Below, piece after piece: positions 38,280 through 47,850 of a stretch of DNA of 64,000 nucleotides. The notes beneath the pieces were generated by a model. The model was not told the origin of the DNA. It saw only the letters and a program-made list of their open reading frames with translations, and did not search any database. This DNA comes from Planctomycetota bacterium (GTDB lineage Bacteria > Planctomycetota > UBA1135 > UBA2386). Where the stretch lies: positions 1 to 64,000 of the forward strand of contig JAHBXX010000029.1 in the NCBI GenBank assembly GCA_019636245.1, given 5' to 3'. How positions within the stretch are numbered: position 1 is the stretch's first letter; every line of letters begins with the position of its first letter. The translations under genes and the position numbers were made by a program.

Positions 38280-40013
38280 CTAGCGGCGCTCGCCGCGCCG
38301 CGCGGGCCGCCGCTCCGGGCCTGGCTCGACCACCTTGCCGACCAGGAGGCGTGGGGCTTCCCTGGCCATCGCCACGCAGGTGTGCACCAGCCGGGCCAGC
38401 GGCGCCGGCACGCCCTCGGGCCCACGGTCGGCCACCGAGTGCACGAGGTTCAGCGCCAGGAATGGCTTCGACCGCCGTTGCACCGCCTTCGCGATCGCCC
38501 GCGCGGCGCCGACCCGCTGCCCGGCGGGCAGCCCGGCGGTTCGCAGGATCGTCTCGGCGTGGCCGTGCACCCAGAAGCAGTGCTCGATGTCGCGCTGGCG
38601 CAGGATCGTCAGGTGCGCCGCCTCGTGGCCGCGGCGCAGGAAGCTGCGGGCGGCGGCGGCGTAGCGCTCGCCGGCGTCATCGCCATCGGCGAGCAGGTGC
38701 CAGCCGATGCCGAATTCGCGCGCCGTGCGGACCAGCGGCTCGAGGCCGCACTGGGCGAACGCGACGCAGCAGACCCCTTCGCGGGCGAGGTCGTAGCCGA
38801 GCACGTTGGCGACCTGCGGCAGGATCCAGAATTCGGACTCGCCCTCCACGAGCAGCCAGACCCGCGCGAACATCGCCACCCCGCGGACGAGCCGCAGGTG
38901 GTAGCCGACCCGGCGCAGGCTCTCGCGCGACAGCGTGCGTTCCCGCAGCGCCGTCGTCACGACGACGCCCTGGTGCCTGACCAGCCGACGGACCTGCGAC
39001 AGCGGCAGCGTCGCCAGCAGTTCGCCGGAGTGTGTGGTCACGATCTTCTGCCAGCGGATGCGGTCGAGCAGCCGCGCGGTCGCGGCGAGCGCCATCGGGT
39101 GCAGGTGGGCCTCGGGGTCCTCGATCACCCACAGCGGCTGCCCGCCCGGGGGCAGACCGTCGGGCAGCTGGCGCAGCACGGCCGCCACCAGCAGCAGCGT
39201 GGCCAGTTGGTTGGATTCGGGTCCGCGTTCTTCGGCGGCCGACCGTCCGGCGGCGGTGCCCTGCGCCCCGGAGTCGCCGAGGATCTCGAGCACGGCGCCG
39301 TGCAGGGCGGTGGCGGCCGGGCCGACGTGGTCCGGCCGCAGCGCCAGCAGTTCGCGCGCCGCCGTTGCTCCCTCCCGCAGCGTGCCGAGGGGGTCGTCGG
39401 CATCGCCGGCGAGCAACCGGTCGGCCGCGGCGACGATGCGGACCGCGAGTGCGGCGACCGCGGGCGAGGGGCCGGCCGCGCGTGCGCCGTCCGGCTGCAC
39501 CCGTCCGGGCGACGGACCGTGGCCAGGCCGGTCGACGCGCCCCGCGAACGCACCGCCGCGGACGCGGAGCAAGGGGCACTGGGCGCGCACGTGCGCGACC
39601 ACCGCGCGGCTGCGAGCGCGGTCGAGGCCCTCGATCTCCAAGGTGGGGGCGACGCGACGCTGCGCCGCCGCCGGCGTCGCCGTGGCCACGAGCACGAGCC
39701 GCCGCGGCCGGCCGGCGGCGGCTGGCGCCACCGCGCGCAGCGGCCGGTGCCAGGGCGCCGACCACTCGCCGGGGCGGCGCTCCTCGAACACCAGCGCGAT
39801 GCGCACCGGCGCGGCCCGCGCGGCTGGCGGCTCGCCGCGATGGACGTCGGCGGAGCACAACCGTGCATCGCCGTCCAGCGCCAGCTCCAGCGCGCGCAGC
39901 AGGCTCGTGGCGCCGCAGCCGTTCTCGCCGATCAGGGCGGTGGTGGCGTCGAAGCGCACGCTGGCGTGCCCGATCGCCCGCAGGTTCTCGACGTGCAGCT
40001 CGCTCAGGAACAA
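38280..40013 (-). CDS. OLD-family ATP-dependent nuclease-like protein with altered Walker A
   Basis: About 577 residues. An ABC/SMC-type ATPase head starts LFLSELHVENLRAIG and has the P-loop GENGCGATS, where the usual Lys is Ala (codon GCC). The Walker B region is LWVIEDPEAHLHP with VTTHSGEL following. A C-terminal TOPRIM domain begins VWLLVEGESEFWILP and has the LLADGDDAG acidic motif, as in OLD and YbjD-like nucleases. These act on DNA, often in phage defence or repair. There is no good ATG; the TTG at 40013 fits the domain start and overlaps the LOG gene stop by 10 bp, suggesting coupling. Loss of the P-loop Lys should impair ATP hydrolysis, so nuclease activity may be ATP-independent or lost. 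Confidence 0.78.
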   Translation of the reverse strand: MFLSELHVENLRAIGHASVRFDATTALIGENGCGATSLLRALELALDGDARLCSADVHRGEPPAARAAPVRIALVFEERRPGEWSAPWHRPLRAVAPAAAGRPRRLVLVATATPAAAQRRVAPTLEIEGLDRARSRAVVAHVRAQCPLLRVRGGAFAGRVDRPGHGPSPGRVQPDGARAAGPSPAVAALAVRIVAAADRLLAGDADDPLGTLREGATAARELLALRPDHVGPAATALHGAVLEILGDSGAQGTAAGRSAAEERGPESNQLATLLLVAAVLRQLPDGLPPGGQPLWVIEDPEAHLHPMALAATARLLDRIRWQKIVTTHSGELLATLPLSQVRRLVRHQGVVVTTALRERTLSRESLRRVGYHLRLVRGVAMFARVWLLVEGESEFWILPQVANVLGYDLAREGVCCVAFAQCGLEPLVRTAREFGIGWHLLADGDDAGERYAAAARSFLRRGHEAAHLTILRQRDIEHCFWVHGHAETILRTAGLPAGQRVGAARAIAKAVQRRSKPFLALNLVHSVADRGPEGVPAPLARLVHTCVAMAREAPRLLVGKVVEPGPERRPARRGERR

Positions 40014-40774
40014 GGATCGCCCCCGCGGTGGCCGTCCCGGCCGCCTGCCTCGCCAGCCCGAGCCCGCTGCCACGCGGCGTGGCTGGCGCGCAGGATCTCG
40101 ATGGCCTCGCGAGCGCCCGCGACGCAGCGCGGGATGTCGAGGTCCGCCGGCGACGCCAGCTCGAAGCCAGGCCGCAGCATGGCGCCGCGATGCCAGTCGA
40201 TCAGGCCCTGCCACATCGGTCCGACCAGGACCAGCGGCGCCGCGAGCTTGCGCACCTGCAACAGCTGCCAGATCGTCATCGTCTCCAGCACCGTGCCGAT
40301 GCCGCCCGGGACGACGACGAACGCGTCGGAGACGAGCACGAAATGGTGCAGACGGGTGAAGAAGGTGCGGTGCTCGAAGGCATTGCCGACGAACGGATTG
40401 ACATCCTGCTCGAACGGCAGCGCGATGCGGATGCCGACCGAACGCCGGGCATCGTCGCCGGCCACCTGGGCGGCGCCTTCGTTCGCCGCCTGCATCAGGC
40501 CGGGGCCGCCGCCGGTGACGATCGTGCAGCCCATGCGCGTCAGCTCGGCCGCCATGTCGCGCACCGCGCCGTAGACCCACTGGTCCTGGTCGACGCGCGC
40601 CGAGCCGAAGATCGAGACGCGGTAGCCCTCGCGCCGTGAGGGTCGCAGGCGGGTCAGGTCGTTGACGACGTCCCACAGGCCGAGAACGGCCTTCGCGAGC
40701 ACGTCCACCGTGCGTTGTTGGTCCTGCAGGTCGACGAAGTCGGCGTCCTCGGGGGCGGGCTGGGGTCCGGTCAT
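40004..40774 (-). CDS. LOG-family protein (putative nucleotide phosphoribohydrolase)
   Basis: A 256-residue soluble Rossmann-fold protein. Family motifs are VSIFGSARV, VTGGGPGLMQAANEGA and PGGIGTVLETMTIWQ, the last matching the PGGxGTxxE catalytic signature of LOG enzymes, which cleave nucleoside 5'-monophosphates to free base and ribose phosphate. Family members were often annotated lysine decarboxylase without evidence. It sits 31 bp after dcuA and overlaps the OLD-like gene, so it is likely transcribed with aspA-dcuA. LOG-like folds also occur as nucleotide sensors or effectors in defence systems, which makes the nuclease neighbour noteworthy; that link is inference. Confidence 0.85.
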   Translation of the reverse strand: MTGPQPAPEDADFVDLQDQQRTVDVLAKAVLGLWDVVNDLTRLRPSRREGYRVSIFGSARVDQDQWVYGAVRDMAAELTRMGCTIVTGGGPGLMQAANEGAAQVAGDDARRSVGIRIALPFEQDVNPFVGNAFEHRTFFTRLHHFVLVSDAFVVVPGGIGTVLETMTIWQLLQVRKLAAPLVLVGPMWQGLIDWHRGAMLRPGFELASPADLDIPRCVAGAREAIEILRASHAAWQRARAGEAGGRDGHRGGDPCS

Positions 40775-40805
40775 GGGGGGCTCGGATGCTGGAGTGGGGG
40801 CCGGA

Positions 40806-42133
40806 TCAGGCGATCGTGCGCGCGAGCAGCGAGCCGGTGACCAGCGCCACGCCGGTCGCGACCAGCCCGGGTCGCATGAAGCTGTGGTCGACGACGAACC
40901 GGCCGAGCTTCGTCGTGCCGGTGCGATCGAAGGCCACCGCCGCGACCAACGTGGCGTAGGTCGGCAGGAAGAAGTAGCCGTTCACCGCCGGGAAGTAGGC
41001 GACGAGCATCTTCGGCGCGATGCCGAGGGCCAATCCGACCGGCATCAGGGCGGCGACGGTGGAAGCCTGGCTGAACAACAGCACCGACAGCCCGAACAGC
41101 GCGACCGCGAACACCCACGGTGCCGCCTGCACGACTTCGCTCAGGCCGTCGACGATCTGCTGCTGGTTGCCCTGGTAGAAGCACGAGCCGAGCCAGCCGA
41201 GCCCGAGCACCGAGATCACGGCCACCATGCCCGCGACGCCGACCGGCGAGCGGATCGTCGCGTCCGGCTTCGCCCCGCAGAACAGCATCATCAGCCCGGA
41301 CGCGCTGTACATCATGAACTGGATGATCTGCGGCATGCCGAGCGCCCGCGACTGGGCGTCGGGGTCCTGGCTGACCGGGAAGGTCGGCCGCAGCTGGGGC
41401 AGCATGCCGAACATCACGATCAGGCCGGCGGCGAGCAGGAACAGGGACACCGCGCCGATCGCGTTGCGGCGGGCCCGGCCCTCGAGCTTCGGCATCGGCG
41501 CCGGGGGGTCGACGAGTCCCGCGGCGAGCCGGGCCGCGTAGTCCGGGTCCTGGTCGAGTTCCGGACCGCGCCGGTAGACGGACAGCGCGCCGGCGAGCAC
41601 GCCGAGCAGCGTCGATGGCACGCAGACGAGCAGGATCGTGCCGAGTTCGATGCCGTACGCGCTCAGCAGCGCCACCATCGCCGCGGTCGCGGCGGACAGG
41701 GGGCTCGCGGTGATCGCGGCCTGGCTGGCGATCACGCTGATCGACAGCGGGCGTTCGGGCCGGATCCCGGCCTTGCGGGACACCTCGGCGATGACCGGCA
41801 GGATCGAGTAGGCGACGTGGCCGGTGCCGGCGCAGAACGTGAACGCATAGGACACCAGGGGCCCGACGAAGGTGATCTGGCGCGGCCGGGCGCGCAGCAG
41901 CCGTTCGGCGACCGTGACCAGCAGGTCCATGCCGCCCGCCGCCTGCATCGTCGCCGCGGCGATCACCACCGCGAGGATGATCGCCAGCACCTCGCCAGGC
42001 GGGCCGGCGGGTGGCAGCCCGAACCCGAACACCAGCACGGCGAGGCCGATGCCGGCCATCGTGCCGAGGCCGACGCCGCCGATGCGGGCGCCGAGGAAAA
42101 TCACCGCCAGGACGACCGCGAACTGCGCCCAGA

Positions 42134-42137
<4 letters not shown>
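40806..42137 (-). CDS. dcuA: Anaerobic C4-dicarboxylate transporter, DcuA/DcuB family
   Basis: A 443-residue inner-membrane protein with about 10-12 hydrophobic helices. Family features include FTFCAGTGHVAYSILPVIAE, RPERPLSISVIASQAAITASPLSAATAA and LLPVGLA-like segments near the end. Members exchange fumarate, malate or aspartate for succinate, chiefly under oxygen limitation. Its ATG overlaps the aspA stop (ATGA), as in the well-known aspA-dcuA pairing of enterobacteria, which makes aspartate/fumarate exchange the likely job. DcuA and DcuB cannot be separated by eye, so the symbol is provisional. Confidence 0.85.
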
Positions 42138-43600
<1,463 letters not shown>

Positions 43601-43918
43601 GGAGACGCTCGTGGGGTTGTGCGGCGCGGTCGCGGCGCATGTTAGCTGGGTGGCAGGGCTCGCGGAATCTGGAATGGGTGCGAGGGTGGGTGGGCCTGGC
43701 GTCGAAGGCGCGAGTGCACCGGCGCCGATGGCCACGGCGATGGCCCCGCCGACGGCCACGGCGGGTGACGCGCGCCTGCCCGTCGCGTACCGTATGTCGT
43801 CGGTCTGCAGGACCGGTTCCTCGCCACCGCCCATGCTGATGACGTCACGGTTGTCCCTCGTCGCTCGTGCCGCCCCTGGCGTCACCACCCTCGCGCCCTC
43901 GCCGGCGCCGTCGATCCG
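43601..43918. other. Divergent aspA / pfk intergenic region
   Basis: About 320 bases between divergent starts. On the minus strand TAACAT (43639-43644) is a TAnnnT box 38 nt before the aspA start, giving a leader of about 30 nt. No box close to the pfk start is visible. No protein-like frame. Confidence 0.45.
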
Positions 43919-45010
43919 ATGAGCGCCACCGCGAGGCGCATCGGCGTCGTCACCGGCGGCGGCGATTGCCCGGGCCTCAATGCCGTGATCCGCGCCGTCG
44001 CCAAGTCCGCCGCGCGGCGGGGCTGGGAGGCGATCGGCGTGCTCGGCGGCTACGAGGGACTGCTCGAGCCGCGCCGGACGCTGCCACTCGATCCCCGGGC
44101 GATCGGCGGTCTGCTGGTCCGCGGCGGGACCATCCTCGGTACTGCCAACCGCGGCAGGTTCTCGGCCAAGACGGGACATGGCGACCAACGGCAGCTGCCG
44201 GTCGAGTTGCTGCAGGGCGTCGCCGACGGCATGCGGGAGCTCGGCCTGTCGGCGCTCGTCTCCATCGGCGGCGACGGCTCGCTGACGATCGCGCAGCAGA
44301 TGCACGCGTTCGGCATCCCGATCGTCGGGGTGCCGAAGACGATCGACAACGACCTCGCCGGCACGCTGATGACGTTCGGCTTCGATTCCGCGGTCGCCTG
44401 CGCCACGGACGCGCTCGACCGGCTGCACACGACCGCCGAGAGCCACGACCGGGTCATGGTGCTCGAGGTGATGGGGCGCTACGCGGGGTGGATCGCGCTC
44501 TATGCCGCGATCGCTGGCGGCGCCGACGTCGTGCTGATACCCGAGATCCCGTTCGTCTGGGAGCGCGTGGTCGCCAAGATCGCCGAGCGCGAGAGCCAGG
44601 GCCGCAAGTTCACGCTCGTCGTCGCTGCCGAAGGAGCTGTCGTCCAGGGCGGCTCCTTCGTCACGCGGGCCGGGCAGGAGGCGAACCGCGAAGCGCACCT
44701 CGGCGGCATCGGCGCGGTCGTCGCCGCCGAGCTGCAGCAGCGCACCGGCAAGGAGACGCGGGTCTGCGTGCTCGGCCACCTGCAGCGCGGCGGCGGGCCG
44801 ACGACCTTCGACCGCCTGCTGTGCTCGGTGTTCGGGGCGACGGCCGTGGAGCTGATCGCCGATGGGCGGTTCGGCAAGATGGTGGCTTGGACTGGCGACC
44901 AGGTGGGGGCGATCGACATCCACGAGGCGGTGGGCCGACTCAAGACCGTGCCGCTGGATGGCAACCTTGTGCGCACCGCGCGCTCTCTCGGCATCGCCTT
45001 CGGCGATTGA
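43919..45010 (+). CDS. pfkA: 6-phosphofructokinase, ATP-type of the PKTIDND group
   Basis: A 363-residue glycolytic enzyme phosphorylating fructose 6-phosphate. Motifs are TGGGDCPGLNAVIR, the phosphoryl-donor site SIGGDGSLT, VPKTIDNDLAGT and VMGRYAGWIA, then LGHLQRGGGPT near the fructose-phosphate site. GGDGS (not GGDDT) points to ATP as donor, while PKTIDND (Lys instead of the Gly of E. coli PfkA) places it in the mixed 'group III' enzymes, which include both ATP and pyrophosphate users. These usually lack the E. coli type of allostery. No ribosome-binding site or box is obvious upstream of the ATG. Confidence 0.92.
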   Translation: MSATARRIGVVTGGGDCPGLNAVIRAVAKSAARRGWEAIGVLGGYEGLLEPRRTLPLDPRAIGGLLVRGGTILGTANRGRFSAKTGHGDQRQLPVELLQGVADGMRELGLSALVSIGGDGSLTIAQQMHAFGIPIVGVPKTIDNDLAGTLMTFGFDSAVACATDALDRLHTTAESHDRVMVLEVMGRYAGWIALYAAIAGGADVVLIPEIPFVWERVVAKIAERESQGRKFTLVVAAEGAVVQGGSFVTRAGQEANREAHLGGIGAVVAAELQQRTGKETRVCVLGHLQRGGGPTTFDRLLCSVFGATAVELIADGRFGKMVAWTGDQVGAIDIHEAVGRLKTVPLDGNLVRTARSLGIAFGD

Positions 45011-45014
45011 GGGA

Positions 45015-45070
45015 ACGGATGGCGAGAATGGACCTCCCCGGGGCGGGTGAGGTGCGTTCGCGCCATCCGT
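45015..45070. repeat. Palindromic intergenic element, copy 1
   Basis: A long imperfect hairpin, starting 4 nt after the pfk stop, between the convergent pfk and GNAT genes. The outer 10 bp pair perfectly (ACGGATGGCG with CGCCATCCGT) and the arms continue with few mismatches to a GC-rich centre. The left arm is 21/22 identical to the complement of the right arm of the second copy at 47671-47746. Here it could also end transcription from both sides. Confidence 0.7.
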
Positions 45071-45080
45071 CTTGCCGCTC

Positions 45081-46085
45081 TCAGCTCCGCGCGGCCGCCT
45101 GGTCGACCACGGCTGCCCCTTGGGCGCGCGGCAGCGCCGGCCGGCAGAACAGCCAGCGCCGCGCGCGCGACTTGCCGAGCGCGGCCGCCAGCTCCGCCTC
45201 GAACGCGAACGCGTCGCGCCGGAAGCCGCAGCGTTCGGCCACGCGCGCCGACGCGGAGTGGTCGGCGCGGATCCAGGCCTCGATCACGTCGACGTCGTGC
45301 GCGGCGAAGCTGCGGGCGAGGAACGTCGGCAGGATGCGGCTCATCCAGCCCTTGCCCCAGTGCTCTTCGGCGAGCCAGTAGGCGACTTCGGCGGCGCGCC
45401 TGCCGGCGAACGGCTCGTGGAAGCGCAGCAGGCACTGGCCGACCGGCTCGCCGTCGTGCAACACCGCGAGCGCCTCCTGGTGCGCACCGATCTGGCCGAG
45501 TTCGATCAGCGTGCGAGCCGTCTCGTCGGTCAGCGGCTGCGGGTAGCTCTCGGGCAGGTACTCCCACAGCCTGGGGTTGTCGAGCATCGCGCGGTACAGC
45601 GGCGCATCGGCCGGGGTCCACGGCCGGAAGGAGAACTCGCCGTCTCCTGCCTTCGACAGCGGGCCGTGCGCGAACGCCGCCATCAGCGCCAGGTGGAACT
45701 GGTTGGCGGCCCTGACGCCGTGGCGGGCGTGGAACGCCGCCACCAGCGGCGCGAGCTCGCGGACGTCGGTGCGTTCGTTCCACTTCGCCAGCAGCCGGCG
45801 GGCGTCCTGCTCGGGCGACGCGGCAGGCGCCGCATCCACAGCACGACCACCGGCGGTCGCCTGGGCATCGTCGGTGCAGGAACTCGGCACCCAGCCCAGC
45901 TGCGCGCAGTCGTAGGCGAGCTCGATCGCGTGCTGGCGACACCAGGCGAGCTCCTCGGCATCCAGTGGCCCCTGCCAACGCGATCGGCGCAGATCGAGCG
46001 TGCGCCCGCTCGGCAAGCGTACGGCGGCGGCGCCGGTGGAGTGGACGATTCCTGTCGACTGGTGGTGTTCGAGCGGGAAAGACAT
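45081..46085 (-). CDS. GNAT-family N-acetyltransferase with N-terminal extension
   Basis: A 334-residue protein. The C-terminal 180 residues form a GNAT domain of the RimJ/RimL type: FRPWTPADAPLYRAMLDNPRLWEYLPE, then AEVAYWLAEEHWGKGWMSRILPTFLARSFAAHDVDVIEAWI, where the acetyl-CoA loop is HWGKGW, and SARVAERCGFRRDAF. The N-terminal 150 residues are not recognised; they include a Trp/Cys-containing segment (LAWCRQHAIELAYDCAQLGW) and a helical part. The start has AGGAG 6 nt upstream, which decides it over longer in-frame options. Substrate unknown. Convergent with pfk across the palindromic repeat. Confidence 0.82.
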   Translation of the reverse strand: MSFPLEHHQSTGIVHSTGAAAVRLPSGRTLDLRRSRWQGPLDAEELAWCRQHAIELAYDCAQLGWVPSSCTDDAQATAGGRAVDAAPAASPEQDARRLLAKWNERTDVRELAPLVAAFHARHGVRAANQFHLALMAAFAHGPLSKAGDGEFSFRPWTPADAPLYRAMLDNPRLWEYLPESYPQPLTDETARTLIELGQIGAHQEALAVLHDGEPVGQCLLRFHEPFAGRRAAEVAYWLAEEHWGKGWMSRILPTFLARSFAAHDVDVIEAWIRADHSASARVAERCGFRRDAFAFEAELAAALGKSRARRWLFCRPALPRAQGAAVVDQAAARS

Positions 46086-46357
46086 CGGCTGCTCCTCGCG
46101 AGTCGTTGTCCAGGTGGAAGTGGTGGGTCGTGGGCGTCGGCGACGGAACTCCCGGCTCGCCCGCAGGCAACCGGATCGGGATGGTGATCCGACTGCCCTG
46201 GCAAACCGATGCGGTGCTGCCGGGGACTGAGGCGGGGATCCCAGCCAGGGTCCGGCAAGCCCCGAGTCTAGCCCGGTCCGCGCGACTGTCAGCGGGGGGG
46301 AGCCATCCTTCGGTGAGGATTCACGGAGCCGGGTGCCGACCCGTCGCCTCGATCGCC

Positions 46358-47578
46358 CTACGGCACCACGGACCCATCGAGTGCGCTGCCGAGCAGGAGT
46401 TCCTGCGCCCGCGTCCAACCGAACGCCTGCAACGCGATGTCGATCCCGGCCAGCGCCGGATCAGGCGGCAGGGCGATCGGCACCGCGAGCCGTCGTTCGG
46501 CCCCGACGAGGCCGCTGCCGAGCACGAAGGCCGTCGCCGGGTCGAGGCGCAGCCCGCCGAACGGCGTCGGCAGCGGTGGCCCGAGCGCGGCGAGCGCGGC
46601 GCCGATCCCCCCGGGCCCCGGTTCGAAACCGGCCGAGGCCATCGTGGTCGTGCCGACGCGGAAGGCGCGATCGATCCAGGTCTGCGCGGCGGCGAACTCC
46701 TGCTGCAGCGACACCAGTCGCGGGTCGGTGAGCACCGGCGGGCCGAGCACCTGGTCGAGGGCTTGGGCCGACAGGCCGAGCGCGTGCTGCAGGAAGCCGA
46801 GCGCTACGGCGGCACTGCGCTCGAAGACGGCAGTGTCCGCGCCGCTGCTGACGAACAGGCCGGCGAGATTGGTGTGGTTCGCGCTGCCGTCCAGCAGGCA
46901 GTAGGCCTTCAGGTCCGCGTAACCGGTCAGCGACTGGTAGAAGGGTGCGGCGTTGCTCCCCGGCGGAGTCACGGTGTCGCCGGCGCCGGCGACCAGGCCG
47001 ATGGGCACGGCCACCAGCGCGCCGTTGCCCGCGCGCGGGGGCACGGGTGCGATCGCGAAGCCGGCGCGGTAGCCGGGGTTGTCGGCCAGCACGTTGGCGA
47101 CGTTGCCGCCGCCCATCGAGTGGCCGGCGAGCACGGTGCGCTGGAGGTCGAACGCGCCCTGGAACGGCCCCGTGGCGAGGTTCGCTGCCTGCAGCGCGGC
47201 GAACTGGGCCCTGCCGTCGCGTTCCTGGCCGATGTTGTCGAACTGCGCCGTGTTGCCGAGCACGACCACGACGCCCTGCCGCGCCCAGGCGTTGCCGAGC
47301 GCCTCGTAGCTGTTGCCGAGCAGCGCGAAGCCGTGCAGGAACACGATCACGGGCCAGCCGCCTGCCTGCGGCAGGATCGGCGTGCCGGTGCCCGCGGCCA
47401 GGGACGGGTAGAGCACCCTGGCGGCGAGGCTCGCGCTGCCCTGCCCAGTGGGGTTCGGCCACGCCACGTCGCGGCGGCCGACCAGGTAGGGCGCCTGAGC
47501 GGAGACGGCGGCGAGCACGGTGGTGACGATCGCGGCGAACGGCGCCGCAGCGGCGGGTCGGAGCATGGCGCGGATCAT
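46358..47578 (-). CDS. Secreted alpha/beta hydrolase, cutinase/polyester-hydrolase-like
   Basis: A 406-residue secreted enzyme; signal peptide about 1-28 (AAIVTTVLAAVSAQ). Catalytic features are all visible: oxyanion/strand region PVIVFLHGFALLGNSYEALGN, nucleophile Ser154 in GHSMGGG, Asp201 in AGAGDTVTPP and His235 in GSANHTNL. The order and spacing match the dienelactone/cutinase-type hydrolases that include polyester and PET hydrolases (which have G-x-SMGGG). After residue about 270 a C-terminal beta domain of the shared secreted-protein type follows (LAVPIALPPDPALAGIDIALQ). Substrate is a guess: esters or polyesters outside the cell. An alternative start 4 codons downstream is possible. 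Confidence 0.82.
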   Translation of the reverse strand: MIRAMLRPAAAAPFAAIVTTVLAAVSAQAPYLVGRRDVAWPNPTGQGSASLAARVLYPSLAAGTGTPILPQAGGWPVIVFLHGFALLGNSYEALGNAWARQGVVVVLGNTAQFDNIGQERDGRAQFAALQAANLATGPFQGAFDLQRTVLAGHSMGGGNVANVLADNPGYRAGFAIAPVPPRAGNGALVAVPIGLVAGAGDTVTPPGSNAAPFYQSLTGYADLKAYCLLDGSANHTNLAGLFVSSGADTAVFERSAAVALGFLQHALGLSAQALDQVLGPPVLTDPRLVSLQQEFAAAQTWIDRAFRVGTTTMASAGFEPGPGGIGAALAALGPPLPTPFGGLRLDPATAFVLGSGLVGAERRLAVPIALPPDPALAGIDIALQAFGWTRAQELLLGSALDGSVVP

Positions 47579-47670
47579 CCCCGAGGCTCCCGCGGCTGGA
47601 CAACGTCCACCCGGCCAAGCCGGGGACCATGGGCGGCGTCGACTCCGCGAACCGGTGCGCGCCGGCACCC

Positions 47671-47746
47671 AGAACGGATGGCAGGAATGCACCTGGCCTG
47701 TCCGCAGGGATGGAATCGCAGGGGGTCCATTCTTGCCATCCGTTCT
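47671..47746. repeat. Palindromic intergenic element, copy 2
   Basis: Two arms of 24 nt (47671-47694 and 47723-47746) are complementary at 21 positions, the outer 13 perfectly (AGAACGGATGGCA). The 28-nt centre is partly self-complementary. It lies between the divergent starts of the hydrolase and haloperoxidase-like genes, so it cannot be a simple terminator here. Sequence matches copy 1 closely. Confidence 0.7.
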
Positions 47747-47850
47747 CTCGGCCCGGATCCGAGGCCGTTGCGCGTGTCGTGCCCGGCGATGCCGCTTGCC
47801 TCCCAGGGGTGTGCCAGTAGGGTCAGCAACGGCGCAGCGCAGACGAAATC

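Noticed and set aside
40004-40774. Lysine decarboxylase
   Set aside because: This is an old label for the LOG family; the PGGIGTVLE motif marks a nucleotide phosphoribohydrolase fold without a PLP site.
43919-45010. Pyrophosphate-dependent phosphofructokinase
   Set aside because: PKTIDND would allow it, but the donor site is GGDGS rather than GGDDT, so ATP is more likely.
45015-45070. Hairpin taken only as a terminator
   Set aside because: A near-identical element lies between divergent starts at 47671-47746, so it is better described as a repeat, though it may also end transcripts here.
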